From the NCBI GenBank assembly GCA_026418755.1, contig JAOAAR010000081.1:1-7291 (forward strand): 7,291 nucleotides of DNA, given 5' to 3'. Position numbers and translations under genes: made by a program. The DNA comes from Planctomycetota bacterium (GTDB lineage: Bacteria; Planctomycetota; SKW154). Within the stretch, counting starts at the first letter, position 1, and the number at the start of each line of letters is the position of its first letter. The notes below the pieces were generated by a model, which was not told the origin of the DNA, searched no databases, and saw only the letters and a list, made by a program, of their open reading frames with translations. Shown in pieces: positions 1 through 5,615 of the stretch.

Positions 1-792
1 GGAGAGTGGCATCATATAGTCATCACATGGAACGATGAGTCTCTTGAGTCGAATATGTTGAACGCAAACGCAGGTATACGGATAGCGATTGATGGGAAAT
101 GGCTTTCAGGAGTTCTTCACAGAATGCCTCCTACGGGCTCTACTGTGTATACTCCTTATCTTTTGATAAATTGCGTCAATCCCGTTGACTCACTGTTTTT
201 AGCGGGAATATACCGCTGGCAGCGGTATCGTCAGCACGGAGTTTTTAAGTTTGAGAAAGATACGAACGAGTTGAAACTTTCACCGAACGCAACGATTGAC
301 AACATATTTATATCTGGCACTCATTCCGCGCAGGTGCAGGCGAACCCCTCGAGGTTTTTCCCTGCTGGCTATTACGAGAACAGCATCCAGATTCCATTTC
401 CTCCTGGGGTTGATAAGATAACGATTCGGGGCATCTCATATTGTTCCTATGCGCCTTATCTTTATCGAGACAGGGATGGAAGTGACAAAGACTTAGAAGC
501 AGTTGACCCTGCTGGCGGCAAAAAGAGAGCAAGAGATATCCTGTCTGCTGGCAGGACGCCTGGGGTAGTAGTTGATGTTGTAACGGAAGGAGGAGAAGCC
601 GTAACAGCAGGTAAAGAGATAATGCGACCTGCGAGTGGAATAGTTACGCTCAAATACAGAGTAAACATATTTGCGCTCAATCTTTGGGGTTCTGCTGCGA
701 ATGTAGCGACCCCTGTTTTTGATAGCATATCAATCCATTATCTTTATCCGAAGGAGAAAGAACTGCTGTATGAGCAGATACTCACAGAATAA
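1..792 (+). CDS. LamG-type jelly-roll domain protein, C-terminal part (5' end outside window)
   Basis: The frame is open from base 1, and the residues before the first ATG at 55 already look like protein, so the gene starts upstream of the window. The first visible residues, GEWHHIVITW, followed by GIRIAIDGK (25-33) and ATIDNIFI (97-104), match the closing strands of a LamG/concanavalin A-like jelly roll (W-H-H-hydrophobic-T-W, an IDG hairpin and a final I-D-D/N-hydrophobic strand). A further ~150 residues follow that look mostly like beta structure and end in TPVFDSISIHYLY (237-249), a strand pattern common at the end of secreted carbohydrate- or surface-associated beta domains. LamG domains usually bind glycans or proteins outside the cytoplasm. 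The ligand, signal peptide and N-terminal architecture cannot be seen. The stop lies 18 bases before the next gene on the same strand, so the two are probably co-transcribed. I am fairly sure of the fold but not of any specific function. Confidence 0.75.
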   Translation, partial: GEWHHIVITWNDESLESNMLNANAGIRIAIDGKWLSGVLHRMPPTGSTVYTPYLLINCVNPVDSLFLAGIYRWQRYRQHGVFKFEKDTNELKLSPNATIDNIFISGTHSAQVQANPSRFFPAGYYENSIQIPFPPGVDKITIRGISYCSYAPYLYRDRDGSDKDLEAVDPAGGKKRARDILSAGRTPGVVVDVVTEGGEAVTAGKEIMRPASGIVTLKYRVNIFALNLWGSAANVATPVFDSISIHYLYPKEKELLYEQILTE

Positions 793-793
793 C

Positions 794-802
794 AAAGGAG
801 GG
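794..802 (+). promoter_or_regulatory. Strong Shine-Dalgarno for the gene at 811
   Basis: AAAGGAGGG lies between the stop of the upstream LamG gene and the ATG at 811, with an 8-base spacer. It fixes that ATG as the start. The 18-base gap leaves no room for a separate promoter and terminator, which supports an operon. Confidence 0.85.
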
Positions 803-810
803 TTTGCAAT

Positions 811-2013
811 ATGCGAAGATTTTTGTTAGTTCTGTCAGGCGTGGTGAGTGTTTTACTCTTCTGTCTCATTCTTTTGGCCCAGGAAGGAGGAGAGGAGCAT
901 GTCCCTATTGAGGAGGCAGGAAAGCCTCCCCACAAACTGGAAAAATTGATAGAAGTGACTGAGGTGGAAGTGACAGAGACTGACAAAGGTTACAAGTTCG
1001 TTGTTCGAGGAACAACGAAGTATCCTGACAAGACTAACATTTCTTGCACTATCAAGTTTATGGAGCAGAAACTGAACAATGGTTCTGTTTCCGTGGAAGC
1101 GAACAAAGGTGTCTTTGAAGCGGTTTTTGAGCCGGAGCGATGGGAAGGAAAGAAGTTCTATTCTGGATATTATAAGTTCGAGGTGGAAGTGATTGCTCAG
1201 GCTCAGATGTTCAAGGTAAGAGAGGCGATGGAGAAGTTAGGTGTTTTTCGCAACGATTATCATAACAACTACAGATATGTCGGCGAAAAATCTCTCGAAG
1301 AGCGACAGCAGAAAGAAATAAAGGAGCATTTCAAAGCAGTTGTGGGGGAGGCGTGGAAACTTTTTAACGAACTTTTGAGCGGGATAGAGAAGGGGATGTG
1401 GAAGGTTTCACAAGATGTAGAAGGTGACAGAAAGTTGAAGAGAAAACGGTATTACAAATACGACAGCGCGAAGAAGAAGATGGTCTTCGATAAGGAGAGA
1501 TGGCAGAAAGAGAGAACGGATTCCGCTTTAAAAGAGATGTTCAAGTATTACAAAGGGGACGATTTTCAAGCGAAGGAATGGTTTGAATGGCTGTGTGAAT
1601 GGACTCCTGCGTTGGCGCGTCTTGGTGCAAAACACAAAGCATATGGCTCAGGTTATGTGATTTCCAAATATCCATACGAGCACGAACTGTTCAGCACTAT
1701 AATTCTTGAGATGCTTTCTTTTAGCAACAGAAAAGCGCAGGAGGTGTTTGATGAGTTGAGACGGGTGGGTGACAACCACGACTTTCCTTATGCGGAAGAA
1801 TCACGCCGTTTGAAGAAAGTGACCGAACTGACCCATCCCGGAATCGATAGCGCTCCTTTACCTTACGCTGACGAGAATATCATCAAAAGCCACCTTAAGA
1901 CCATCGAGAAAAATCTCGACCTGAAAGACCTATGGCAGGAGATTGAAAAGAAAGCAGAAGAACTGATTAAAGAGCAAGAAAAAGAGAAAGAGAAAGAGAA
2001 AGAGAGGAAGTAA
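811..2013 (+). CDS. Exported protein of unknown family: beta-sandwich-like N-terminal part, helical C-terminal part, Lys-Glu repeat tail
   Basis: This complete 400-residue protein opens with MRR and a hydrophobic stretch (about 4-22). The stretch ends LLA-Q, so it is a signal peptide or an N-terminal membrane anchor. Residues about 46-130 alternate like beta strands (EVTEVEVTETDKGYKFVVRG, then a G-Y-Y-K-F-E-V-E-V strand) and resemble Ig-like or carbohydrate-binding modules of exported proteins. From about 135 on the chain is helical, charged and rich in aromatic residues (many W, Y, F). It ends in a predicted helix or coiled coil (about 362-390) and a KEKEKEKERK tail. There are only three Cys (18, 79, 262), one of them in the signal segment, and I recognise no catalytic motif. 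The start is supported by an ideal Shine-Dalgarno. The gene follows the LamG gene by 18 bases, so the two may work on the same envelope structure. I do not recognise the family and assign no function. Confidence 0.85.
   Translation: MRRFLLVLSGVVSVLLFCLILLAQEGGEEHVPIEEAGKPPHKLEKLIEVTEVEVTETDKGYKFVVRGTTKYPDKTNISCTIKFMEQKLNNGSVSVEANKGVFEAVFEPERWEGKKFYSGYYKFEVEVIAQAQMFKVREAMEKLGVFRNDYHNNYRYVGEKSLEERQQKEIKEHFKAVVGEAWKLFNELLSGIEKGMWKVSQDVEGDRKLKRKRYYKYDSAKKKMVFDKERWQKERTDSALKEMFKYYKGDDFQAKEWFEWLCEWTPALARLGAKHKAYGSGYVISKYPYEHELFSTIILEMLSFSNRKAQEVFDELRRVGDNHDFPYAEESRRLKKVTELTHPGIDSAPLPYADENIIKSHLKTIEKNLDLKDLWQEIEKKAEELIKEQEKEKEKEKERK
1981..2004 (+). repeat. In-frame hexamer microsatellite (AAAGAG)x4
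   Basis: Four perfect tandem AAAGAG copies encode a Lys-Glu dipeptide repeat at residues 391-398 of the exported protein. They sit inside a purine-only run from 1976 to 2010 that ends at the stop codon. Because the unit is six bases, gain or loss of copies would change tail length without a frameshift. Confidence 0.9.
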
Positions 2014-2014
2014 T

Positions 2015-3199
2015 CTATTTCTTCTCTGATGGTTTATCCTTTTTCTCTCCTTCTGGTATCTTTTCATCTTTTAAGGGGGAGAGGACCTCGATGGAGAGGA
2101 GAAAATTCAGAATCGCATTGGCGTTCTCATAACGGTTGCTCGAAAAAAGATACCCTAACACAGGGATATCACCTAACAGCGGTACGGCTCGTCTGACAAG
2201 TAACCTCCGCTTTGTTATCAGTCCGCCAAAGATGAGCAAATCACCGTCTTGCACAGATACAGTCGTTTCGGCGGTCTTTTTCGTCACAATGGGGTTTGAG
2301 ATGCCTCCAACAAGCGAAGGGTCTGTCCAGCCAGTAACGCTCGAGACTTCTGCTTTGACATACAACCGAACACCTTCATATCCGACAAATTCAGGTTTCA
2401 CCATGAGCGTGATACCAACAGGTTTGTATGTTGTGCTGTAAACAACAACGCCTCCCGACACGGTGGTTATCACAAAAGGAACCTCTTCTCCTGATGTGAT
2501 AGTGGCTGTTTTGTTCTCTCCTACAAGAAGATTTGGACATGCTTCAACATTTACATCGCCCAATTCGTGAAGCGCTCTCACAATTATATCAATGTTGCCG
2601 CCGCTTTTGCCCCCAGTCTTTATTGTGAATGTGGGACCCTGAAACGGAGTCGCACCAGGCTTCAAACTGTCAATGTAGTTTTTGGGATTAAAAGTTCCTT
2701 CAATTTTCTGGATGACACCCTCAGTACTGCTCCTGTCCTGTTTGTATTCAAAACCGTATTCCCAGTGGTCATAACTTGACAATTCAAGAACACGCACTTT
2801 TATGAGAACCTGAGGCGATAACACATCCAACTGTGAAAGAGACTCCGCTATCCGCAGCATTCCCTCCTTCGTATCGGTTATAACCAGAGTGTTTGTCTGA
2901 ACATTCTGAAAGACAACGCCACTCGGTGACTTGTTGGTATTCACAATGTTCGTTACCGTGCCTATATCTTGATAGCGACACTTATAAAACTTTGTCAGCC
3001 TCCCATCTGCTTCTACTCTGCAGTCCGCAAGAAAATCAGCCTTGGGGGTAGGTTTCTCCTCCTCTTCTACCGTCACAGTGACAGGCAATTTTCTCTCACG
3101 AATATATGGTTTCCATTTGCCGTCCTGCTCGATATATCGCTGTGTAGTGCAAGAGGACAGAAATAAACACAAAACGGATAATATAAAAAAAAGTCTCAT
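2015..3199 (-). CDS. Compact outer-membrane secretin lipoprotein (GspD/PilQ superfamily)
   Basis: The product (394 residues from the ATG at 3199) begins MRLFFILSVLCLFLSSC, a lipoprotein signal with lipobox L-S-S-C17. A charged linker follows, then a secretin_N/NolW-like domain (about 73-126; NTLVITD, then a helix and QLDV). The secretin beta domain (about 200-375) contains ACPNLLVGENKTATITSGEE, the K-P-V-G-I-x-L-x-V-x-P strand and the family signature VPLLGDIPVLGYLF (339-352). Secretins form multimeric gated pores in the outer membrane for type II/III secretion, type IV pili or phage export. At 394 residues this is far shorter than GspD (about 650) and has a single N-domain. Cys60 and Cys74 could form a disulfide. 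An upstream in-frame ATG at 3223 has no ribosome site and lies at the predicted transcript start, so 3199 is preferred. No other secretion or pilus gene is visible, so the system it serves is unknown. Confidence 0.88.
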   Translation of the reverse strand: MRLFFILSVLCLFLSSCTTQRYIEQDGKWKPYIRERKLPVTVTVEEEEKPTPKADFLADCRVEADGRLTKFYKCRYQDIGTVTNIVNTNKSPSGVVFQNVQTNTLVITDTKEGMLRIAESLSQLDVLSPQVLIKVRVLELSSYDHWEYGFEYKQDRSSTEGVIQKIEGTFNPKNYIDSLKPGATPFQGPTFTIKTGGKSGGNIDIIVRALHELGDVNVEACPNLLVGENKTATITSGEEVPFVITTVSGGVVVYSTTYKPVGITLMVKPEFVGYEGVRLYVKAEVSSVTGWTDPSLVGGISNPIVTKKTAETTVSVQDGDLLIFGGLITKRRLLVRRAVPLLGDIPVLGYLFSSNRYENANAILNFLLSIEVLSPLKDEKIPEGEKKDKPSEKK

Positions 3200-3203
3200 C
3201 TCG

Positions 3204-3211
3204 CTTCCTCC
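3204..3211 (-). promoter_or_regulatory. Shine-Dalgarno that decides the secretin start
   Basis: On the minus strand GGAGGAAG ends four bases before the ATG at 3199 (7 bases from the GGAGG core). The competing in-frame ATG at 3223 has no purine-rich site in front of it. The site lies inside the 12-mer TGTTGGAGGAAG (3204-3215), which recurs before the gene at 5616. Confidence 0.85.
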
Positions 3212-3228
3212 AACACAACTCATACATT

Positions 3229-3234
3229 ATTATA
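3229..3234 (-). promoter_or_regulatory. Candidate -10 box (TATAAT) for the secretin gene
   Basis: A perfect TATAAT reads on the minus strand 29 bases upstream of the ATG at 3199. Transcription would start near 3222, giving a leader of about 20 bases that carries the Shine-Dalgarno. I see no good -35 hexamer at 16-18 bases; the nearest, TTGGTA, is 20 bases away (3255-3260). The promoter is therefore plausible but may depend on an activator or an alternative sigma factor. Confidence 0.5.
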
Positions 3235-3294
3235 CGCCCGTCTGAGCCTCCTTCTACCAATTTTTCGAAACAAAACCGAATATTCGAGCCGATT

Positions 3295-3867
3295 TCAATA
3301 CTCTATTCTGCTCGACAGGTTACCGATGAGACTGAGTGCTTCCAGACGGGTCTTCTCGTTTTCTCGGAATATGCCTCGGACAACGGATGTGACCATTTTG
3401 GAACCAGGCTTTCTGACACCGCGCATCGTCATGCACAGATGCTCCGCTTCTACGACTACCATTACGCCTTTCGGCTTCAGTTTACGCATCAACGCATTCG
3501 CAATCTGCGTTGTCATCCGCTCCTGAACTTGAGGTCTCGCTGCACACGCCTCTATCAACCTCACAATCTTGCTCAAACCAGTTATCCGTCTATCCGGTAG
3601 ATATGCAACATTACAGATTCCCTTGAAAGGGAGGAGATGGTGCTCACAGATGGAATAGAATGGAACATCCTTAACTAAAATTATCTCATCATGTTCCTCT
3701 TCTAGGACTGTCAAGAGGTTCTCTGGCTTCACTCCGATGCCAAAAAGGATTTCCTCATACATTCGTGCTACGCGTTCGGGAGTCTTCAAAAGCCCTTCTC
3801 TGTTGGGGTCTTCTCCGATTCCTTCCAACAGCATTCTTATAGCGTCCATTATCTTCTTCTTGTCCAT
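3295..3867 (-). CDS. folE: GTP cyclohydrolase I (FolE type 1)
   Basis: This 190-residue cytoplasmic enzyme converts GTP to 7,8-dihydroneopterin triphosphate, the first step to tetrahydrofolate and other pterins. The family signatures are complete: GEDPNREGLLKTPERVARMY (18-37), S-I-C-E-H-H-L-L-P (72-80), GLSKIVR, RPQVQERMT and EHLCMTMRG (142-150). By alignment with the E. coli enzyme the zinc ligands are Cys74, His77 and Cys145, and the active-site histidines are His76 and His143. The length is normal for bacterial enzymes without the longer N-terminal arm. It starts 11 bases after the dapA stop with an AAGGAA ribosome site (3875-3880) that overlaps that stop, so it is the third gene of the pdxJ-dapA-folE operon. 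No other folate gene is in the window. It has the zinc-type Cys pair, so it is not the FolE2/MptA type. Confidence 0.97.
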   Translation of the reverse strand: MDKKKIMDAIRMLLEGIGEDPNREGLLKTPERVARMYEEILFGIGVKPENLLTVLEEEHDEIILVKDVPFYSICEHHLLPFKGICNVAYLPDRRITGLSKIVRLIEACAARPQVQERMTTQIANALMRKLKPKGVMVVVEAEHLCMTMRGVRKPGSKMVTSVVRGIFRENEKTRLEALSLIGNLSSRIEY

Positions 3868-3878
3868 AACAAAGTTCC

Positions 3879-4754
3879 TTAACAGAGTAATCCGAGCGCT
3901 GCGAGTTCTCTCTTCAGTAGTTCACGAGTAGCGGCGGATGCAGGCGCAAGAGGAAGGCGCACTTCATCACTGCATAAACCCATTATACTAAGCGCCGCCT
4001 TCACGGGAATAGGATTCGTCTCCACAAAGAGTGCGCGCATCAGTCTGAACAGTTTCTGGTGGGTTTTCAACGCGCCTTCCGTATCGCCGTTCATGTAATG
4101 TTCCCACATTGCTCGCATCTCTTTTGGTGCAACATTCGAAACCACAGAAATGACTCCTTCTGCCCCTAATGCAAAGGACGGAAGAGCAAGTGAATCATTT
4201 CCGCTTAAAATGGTTATCTCTGATTTACTCCGCACCTCGCTTATCCTTTCAAGGTTTGTTGAAGCCTCTTTAAGAGCCACTACATTCTTCAGTTTCGCAA
4301 GTCTCGCAATCGCCTCTATGGGCATTTCCATTCCTGTCCTCGAAGGAACATTGTAAAGAATGAGGGGTAACTCTACGGTCTTTGCAATTGCTTCGAAATG
4401 GCGATAAAGTCCCTCTTCATTTGGTTTGTTGTAATACGGTACAACTGCGAGAAGAGCATCCGCTCCGCTTTCTGCAGCATCCTTCGCATACTCTACGCTC
4501 GTCTTCGTCGAGTTCGTCCCTACTCCCGCAATCACAAAAACACGCCCCCTACAATACTCTTTCGCACGCCTGATAAGTAAAACTCGCTCCTCTCTTGTTA
4601 AACTCGGAGCCTCACCTGTTGTCCCACTCACAAGCACCGCATTTATTCCACCTTCAATCTGATACGCCAACAACCTTTCAAATCCTTCGAAATCAATCAT
4701 CCCCTCCTTAAACGGGGTAACAAGTGCTGTGGATATTCCCTCTAACTTCTTCAT
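3879..4754 (-). CDS. dapA: 4-hydroxy-tetrahydrodipicolinate synthase (DapA)
   Basis: This 291-residue TIM-barrel Schiff-base aldolase condenses pyruvate with aspartate semialdehyde, the entry step to diaminopimelate (cell wall) and lysine. Visible motifs are SGTTGEAPSLT (43-53), PYYNKP (106-111), YNVPSRTG (134-141) and LKEAS. Lys162 is the Schiff-base lysine. Thr45, Tyr108 and Tyr134 form the proton-relay triad, and Arg139 binds the second substrate's carboxylate (E. coli numbering plus one). The length is typical. Other members of the DapA/NAL superfamily (KDG aldolase, N-acetylneuraminate lyase) are less likely because the relay triad and Arg139 fit DapA. The ATG overlaps the pdxJ stop as ATGA, and its ribosome site (AAGGAG) lies in the last codons of pdxJ, which indicates translational coupling. 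The C terminus keeps the L-P-L-A-P-A-S/A pattern seen in the family. Confidence 0.96.
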   Translation of the reverse strand: MKKLEGISTALVTPFKEGMIDFEGFERLLAYQIEGGINAVLVSGTTGEAPSLTREERVLLIRRAKEYCRGRVFVIAGVGTNSTKTSVEYAKDAAESGADALLAVVPYYNKPNEEGLYRHFEAIAKTVELPLILYNVPSRTGMEMPIEAIARLAKLKNVVALKEASTNLERISEVRSKSEITILSGNDSLALPSFALGAEGVISVVSNVAPKEMRAMWEHYMNGDTEGALKTHQKLFRLMRALFVETNPIPVKAALSIMGLCSDEVRLPLAPASAATRELLKRELAALGLLC

Positions 4755-5464
4755 TTGAGTAACTCCTTCATCTGCCTTACTGCTTCCTCAATCCCTACAT
4801 AAATCGCACGGGCAATTATACTATGACCTATGTTCACCTCTTCAAGATAAGGGAGGTTTTTAATGGGATGGATATTTGTGTATGTTAAGCCGTGCCCTGC
4901 TGCTATATGGAGCCCAAGCGAATGTCCCAACTCGCAAGCCTTTCTCAACCGCTCAAGTTGGGATATTCTTTCCGAATCCCCCCGGGTATTCGCATACTCT
5001 CCCGTATGAAACTCTACTCCGTCTGCGCCAACCCTTGCGGATGCACGCACAGCCTCCTCTTCTGGTGCTATGAAGAGGCTAACGAAAATCTCTTTATCCT
5101 GCAACCGCTGAATCACGGAACTGAGCCTCTTCATCATTCTTTTCACATCAAGTCCACCTTCTGTCGTCACTTCTTGTCTCCTCTCCGGCACAAGGGTGGC
5201 TTGTTCAGGTTTTACATCAAGCGCAATTTCGAGAATCTTTTCGTCTGCCGCCATTTCAAGATTAAGACGAGTCGTGACAGTCTGCCGGAGGATACGCAAA
5301 TCTCGCTCCTGGATATGGCGTCTGTCTTCGCGCAGATGGACTGTTATCTGGTCGGCGCCTCCTAACTCTGCGAGATACGCTGCAAACACAGGGTCAGGTT
5401 CGTATGTCAGCCGCGCTTGCCTCACAGTTGCTACATGGTCAACATTCACTCCTAATCTTATCAC
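4751..5464 (-). CDS. pdxJ: Pyridoxine 5'-phosphate synthase (PdxJ)
   Basis: This 237-residue TIM-barrel enzyme closes the ring of vitamin B6. It condenses 1-deoxy-D-xylulose 5-phosphate with 3-amino-2-oxopropyl phosphate (made by PdxA) to pyridoxine 5'-phosphate in the cytoplasm. Signatures run from the N terminus: LGVNVDHVATVRQAR (4-18), QITVHLREDRRHIQ (39-52), LNLEMA (67-72), LVPERRQEVTTEGGLDV (91-107), VEFHTGEYA, AAGHGLTYTN (188-197) and NIGHSII (211-217). Catalytic His43, Glu70 and His191 match the E. coli residues 45, 72 and 193. The start is a GTG preceded by GGAG with a 9-base spacer (5474-5477). It is the first gene of the operon and is coupled to dapA by a 4-base overlap. Its presence implies the DXP-dependent B6 route rather than PdxS/PdxT. 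DapA itself does not need PLP, but later steps of lysine synthesis (DapC/ArgD, LysA) do, which may be why the genes sit together. Confidence 0.97.
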   Translation of the reverse strand: MIRLGVNVDHVATVRQARLTYEPDPVFAAYLAELGGADQITVHLREDRRHIQERDLRILRQTVTTRLNLEMAADEKILEIALDVKPEQATLVPERRQEVTTEGGLDVKRMMKRLSSVIQRLQDKEIFVSLFIAPEEEAVRASARVGADGVEFHTGEYANTRGDSERISQLERLRKACELGHSLGLHIAAGHGLTYTNIHPIKNLPYLEEVNIGHSIIARAIYVGIEEAVRQMKELLK

Positions 5465-5473
5465 ATCTTAAAT

Positions 5474-5477
5474 CTCC
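5474..5477 (-). promoter_or_regulatory. Ribosome-binding site for the GTG start of pdxJ
   Basis: GGAG on the minus strand is followed by a 9-base spacer and the GTG at 5464. An ATG two bases earlier on that strand is out of frame. The GTG also places the N terminus exactly where PdxJ proteins usually begin (M-x-R/K-L-G-V-N-x-D-H). Confidence 0.7.
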
Positions 5478-5492
5478 AAAACCTGCTTCTTC

Positions 5493-5498
5493 ATTTTA
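5493..5498 (-). promoter_or_regulatory. Candidate -10 box for the pdxJ-dapA-folE operon
   Basis: TAAAAT reads on the minus strand 28 bases upstream of the pdxJ GTG. A weak -35 partner (TTTCAA, 5516-5521) stands 17 bases further upstream. The match is modest and the region is AT-rich, so chance is a real alternative. Confidence 0.35.
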
Positions 5499-5582
5499 CA
5501 AATCTACAAGGCTGTTTGAAATTTTTTCATCGCTTCTGTAATGCGTCGTTAAAAAAGAGTATCGAAAATGACGAATGGATGT

Positions 5583-5588
5583 TATATT
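5583..5588 (+). promoter_or_regulatory. Candidate extended -10 promoter for the gene at 5616
   Basis: TG-T-TATATT (5580-5588) is an extended -10 element with five of six consensus bases. It predicts a transcript start near 5595 and a leader of about 20 bases containing the ribosome site. It lies downstream of an in-frame ATG at 5568, which would therefore not be transcribed from it. No convincing -35 is visible, as is often true for extended -10 promoters. Confidence 0.45.
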
Positions 5589-5602
5589 TATTTTGTCTTG
5601 TT

Positions 5603-5610
5603 GGAGGAAG
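5603..5610 (+). promoter_or_regulatory. Shine-Dalgarno that decides the GTG start at 5616
   Basis: GGAGGAAG is followed by 5 bases and then GTG (8 bases from the GGAGG core). The alternative ATG at 5568 has only a weak purine stretch in front of it and would put an unlikely acidic segment ahead of the signal peptide. The GTG gives a normal K-K n-region. Confidence 0.8.
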
Positions 5611-5615
5611 TATCT

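Noticed and set aside
2001..2028. Bidirectional terminator hairpin between the convergent stops
   Set aside because: Only GAAG/CTTC pairs cleanly, with mismatches and wobble outside it, and there is no U-run on either strand directly after it.
3224..3294. Possible folE terminator between folE and the secretin gene (palindrome CGAATATTCG at 3277-3286 and TTCG/CGAA pairings)
   Set aside because: The palindrome has no room for a loop beyond a 3-bp stem, and the other pairings are only 4 bp and lack a proper T-run. It does not support an intrinsic terminator call.
4892..5365. Plus-strand open frame of 157 codons
   Set aside because: It is wholly antisense to pdxJ, which is certain from its motifs; the translation is low-information.
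5568..5615. In-frame ATG at 5568 as start of the transglutaminase-like protein
   Set aside because: It has no good ribosome site, lies upstream of the likely transcript start and would put an acidic, non-signal segment before the K-K-hydrophobic signal peptide. GTG 5616 with GGAGGAAG is better.
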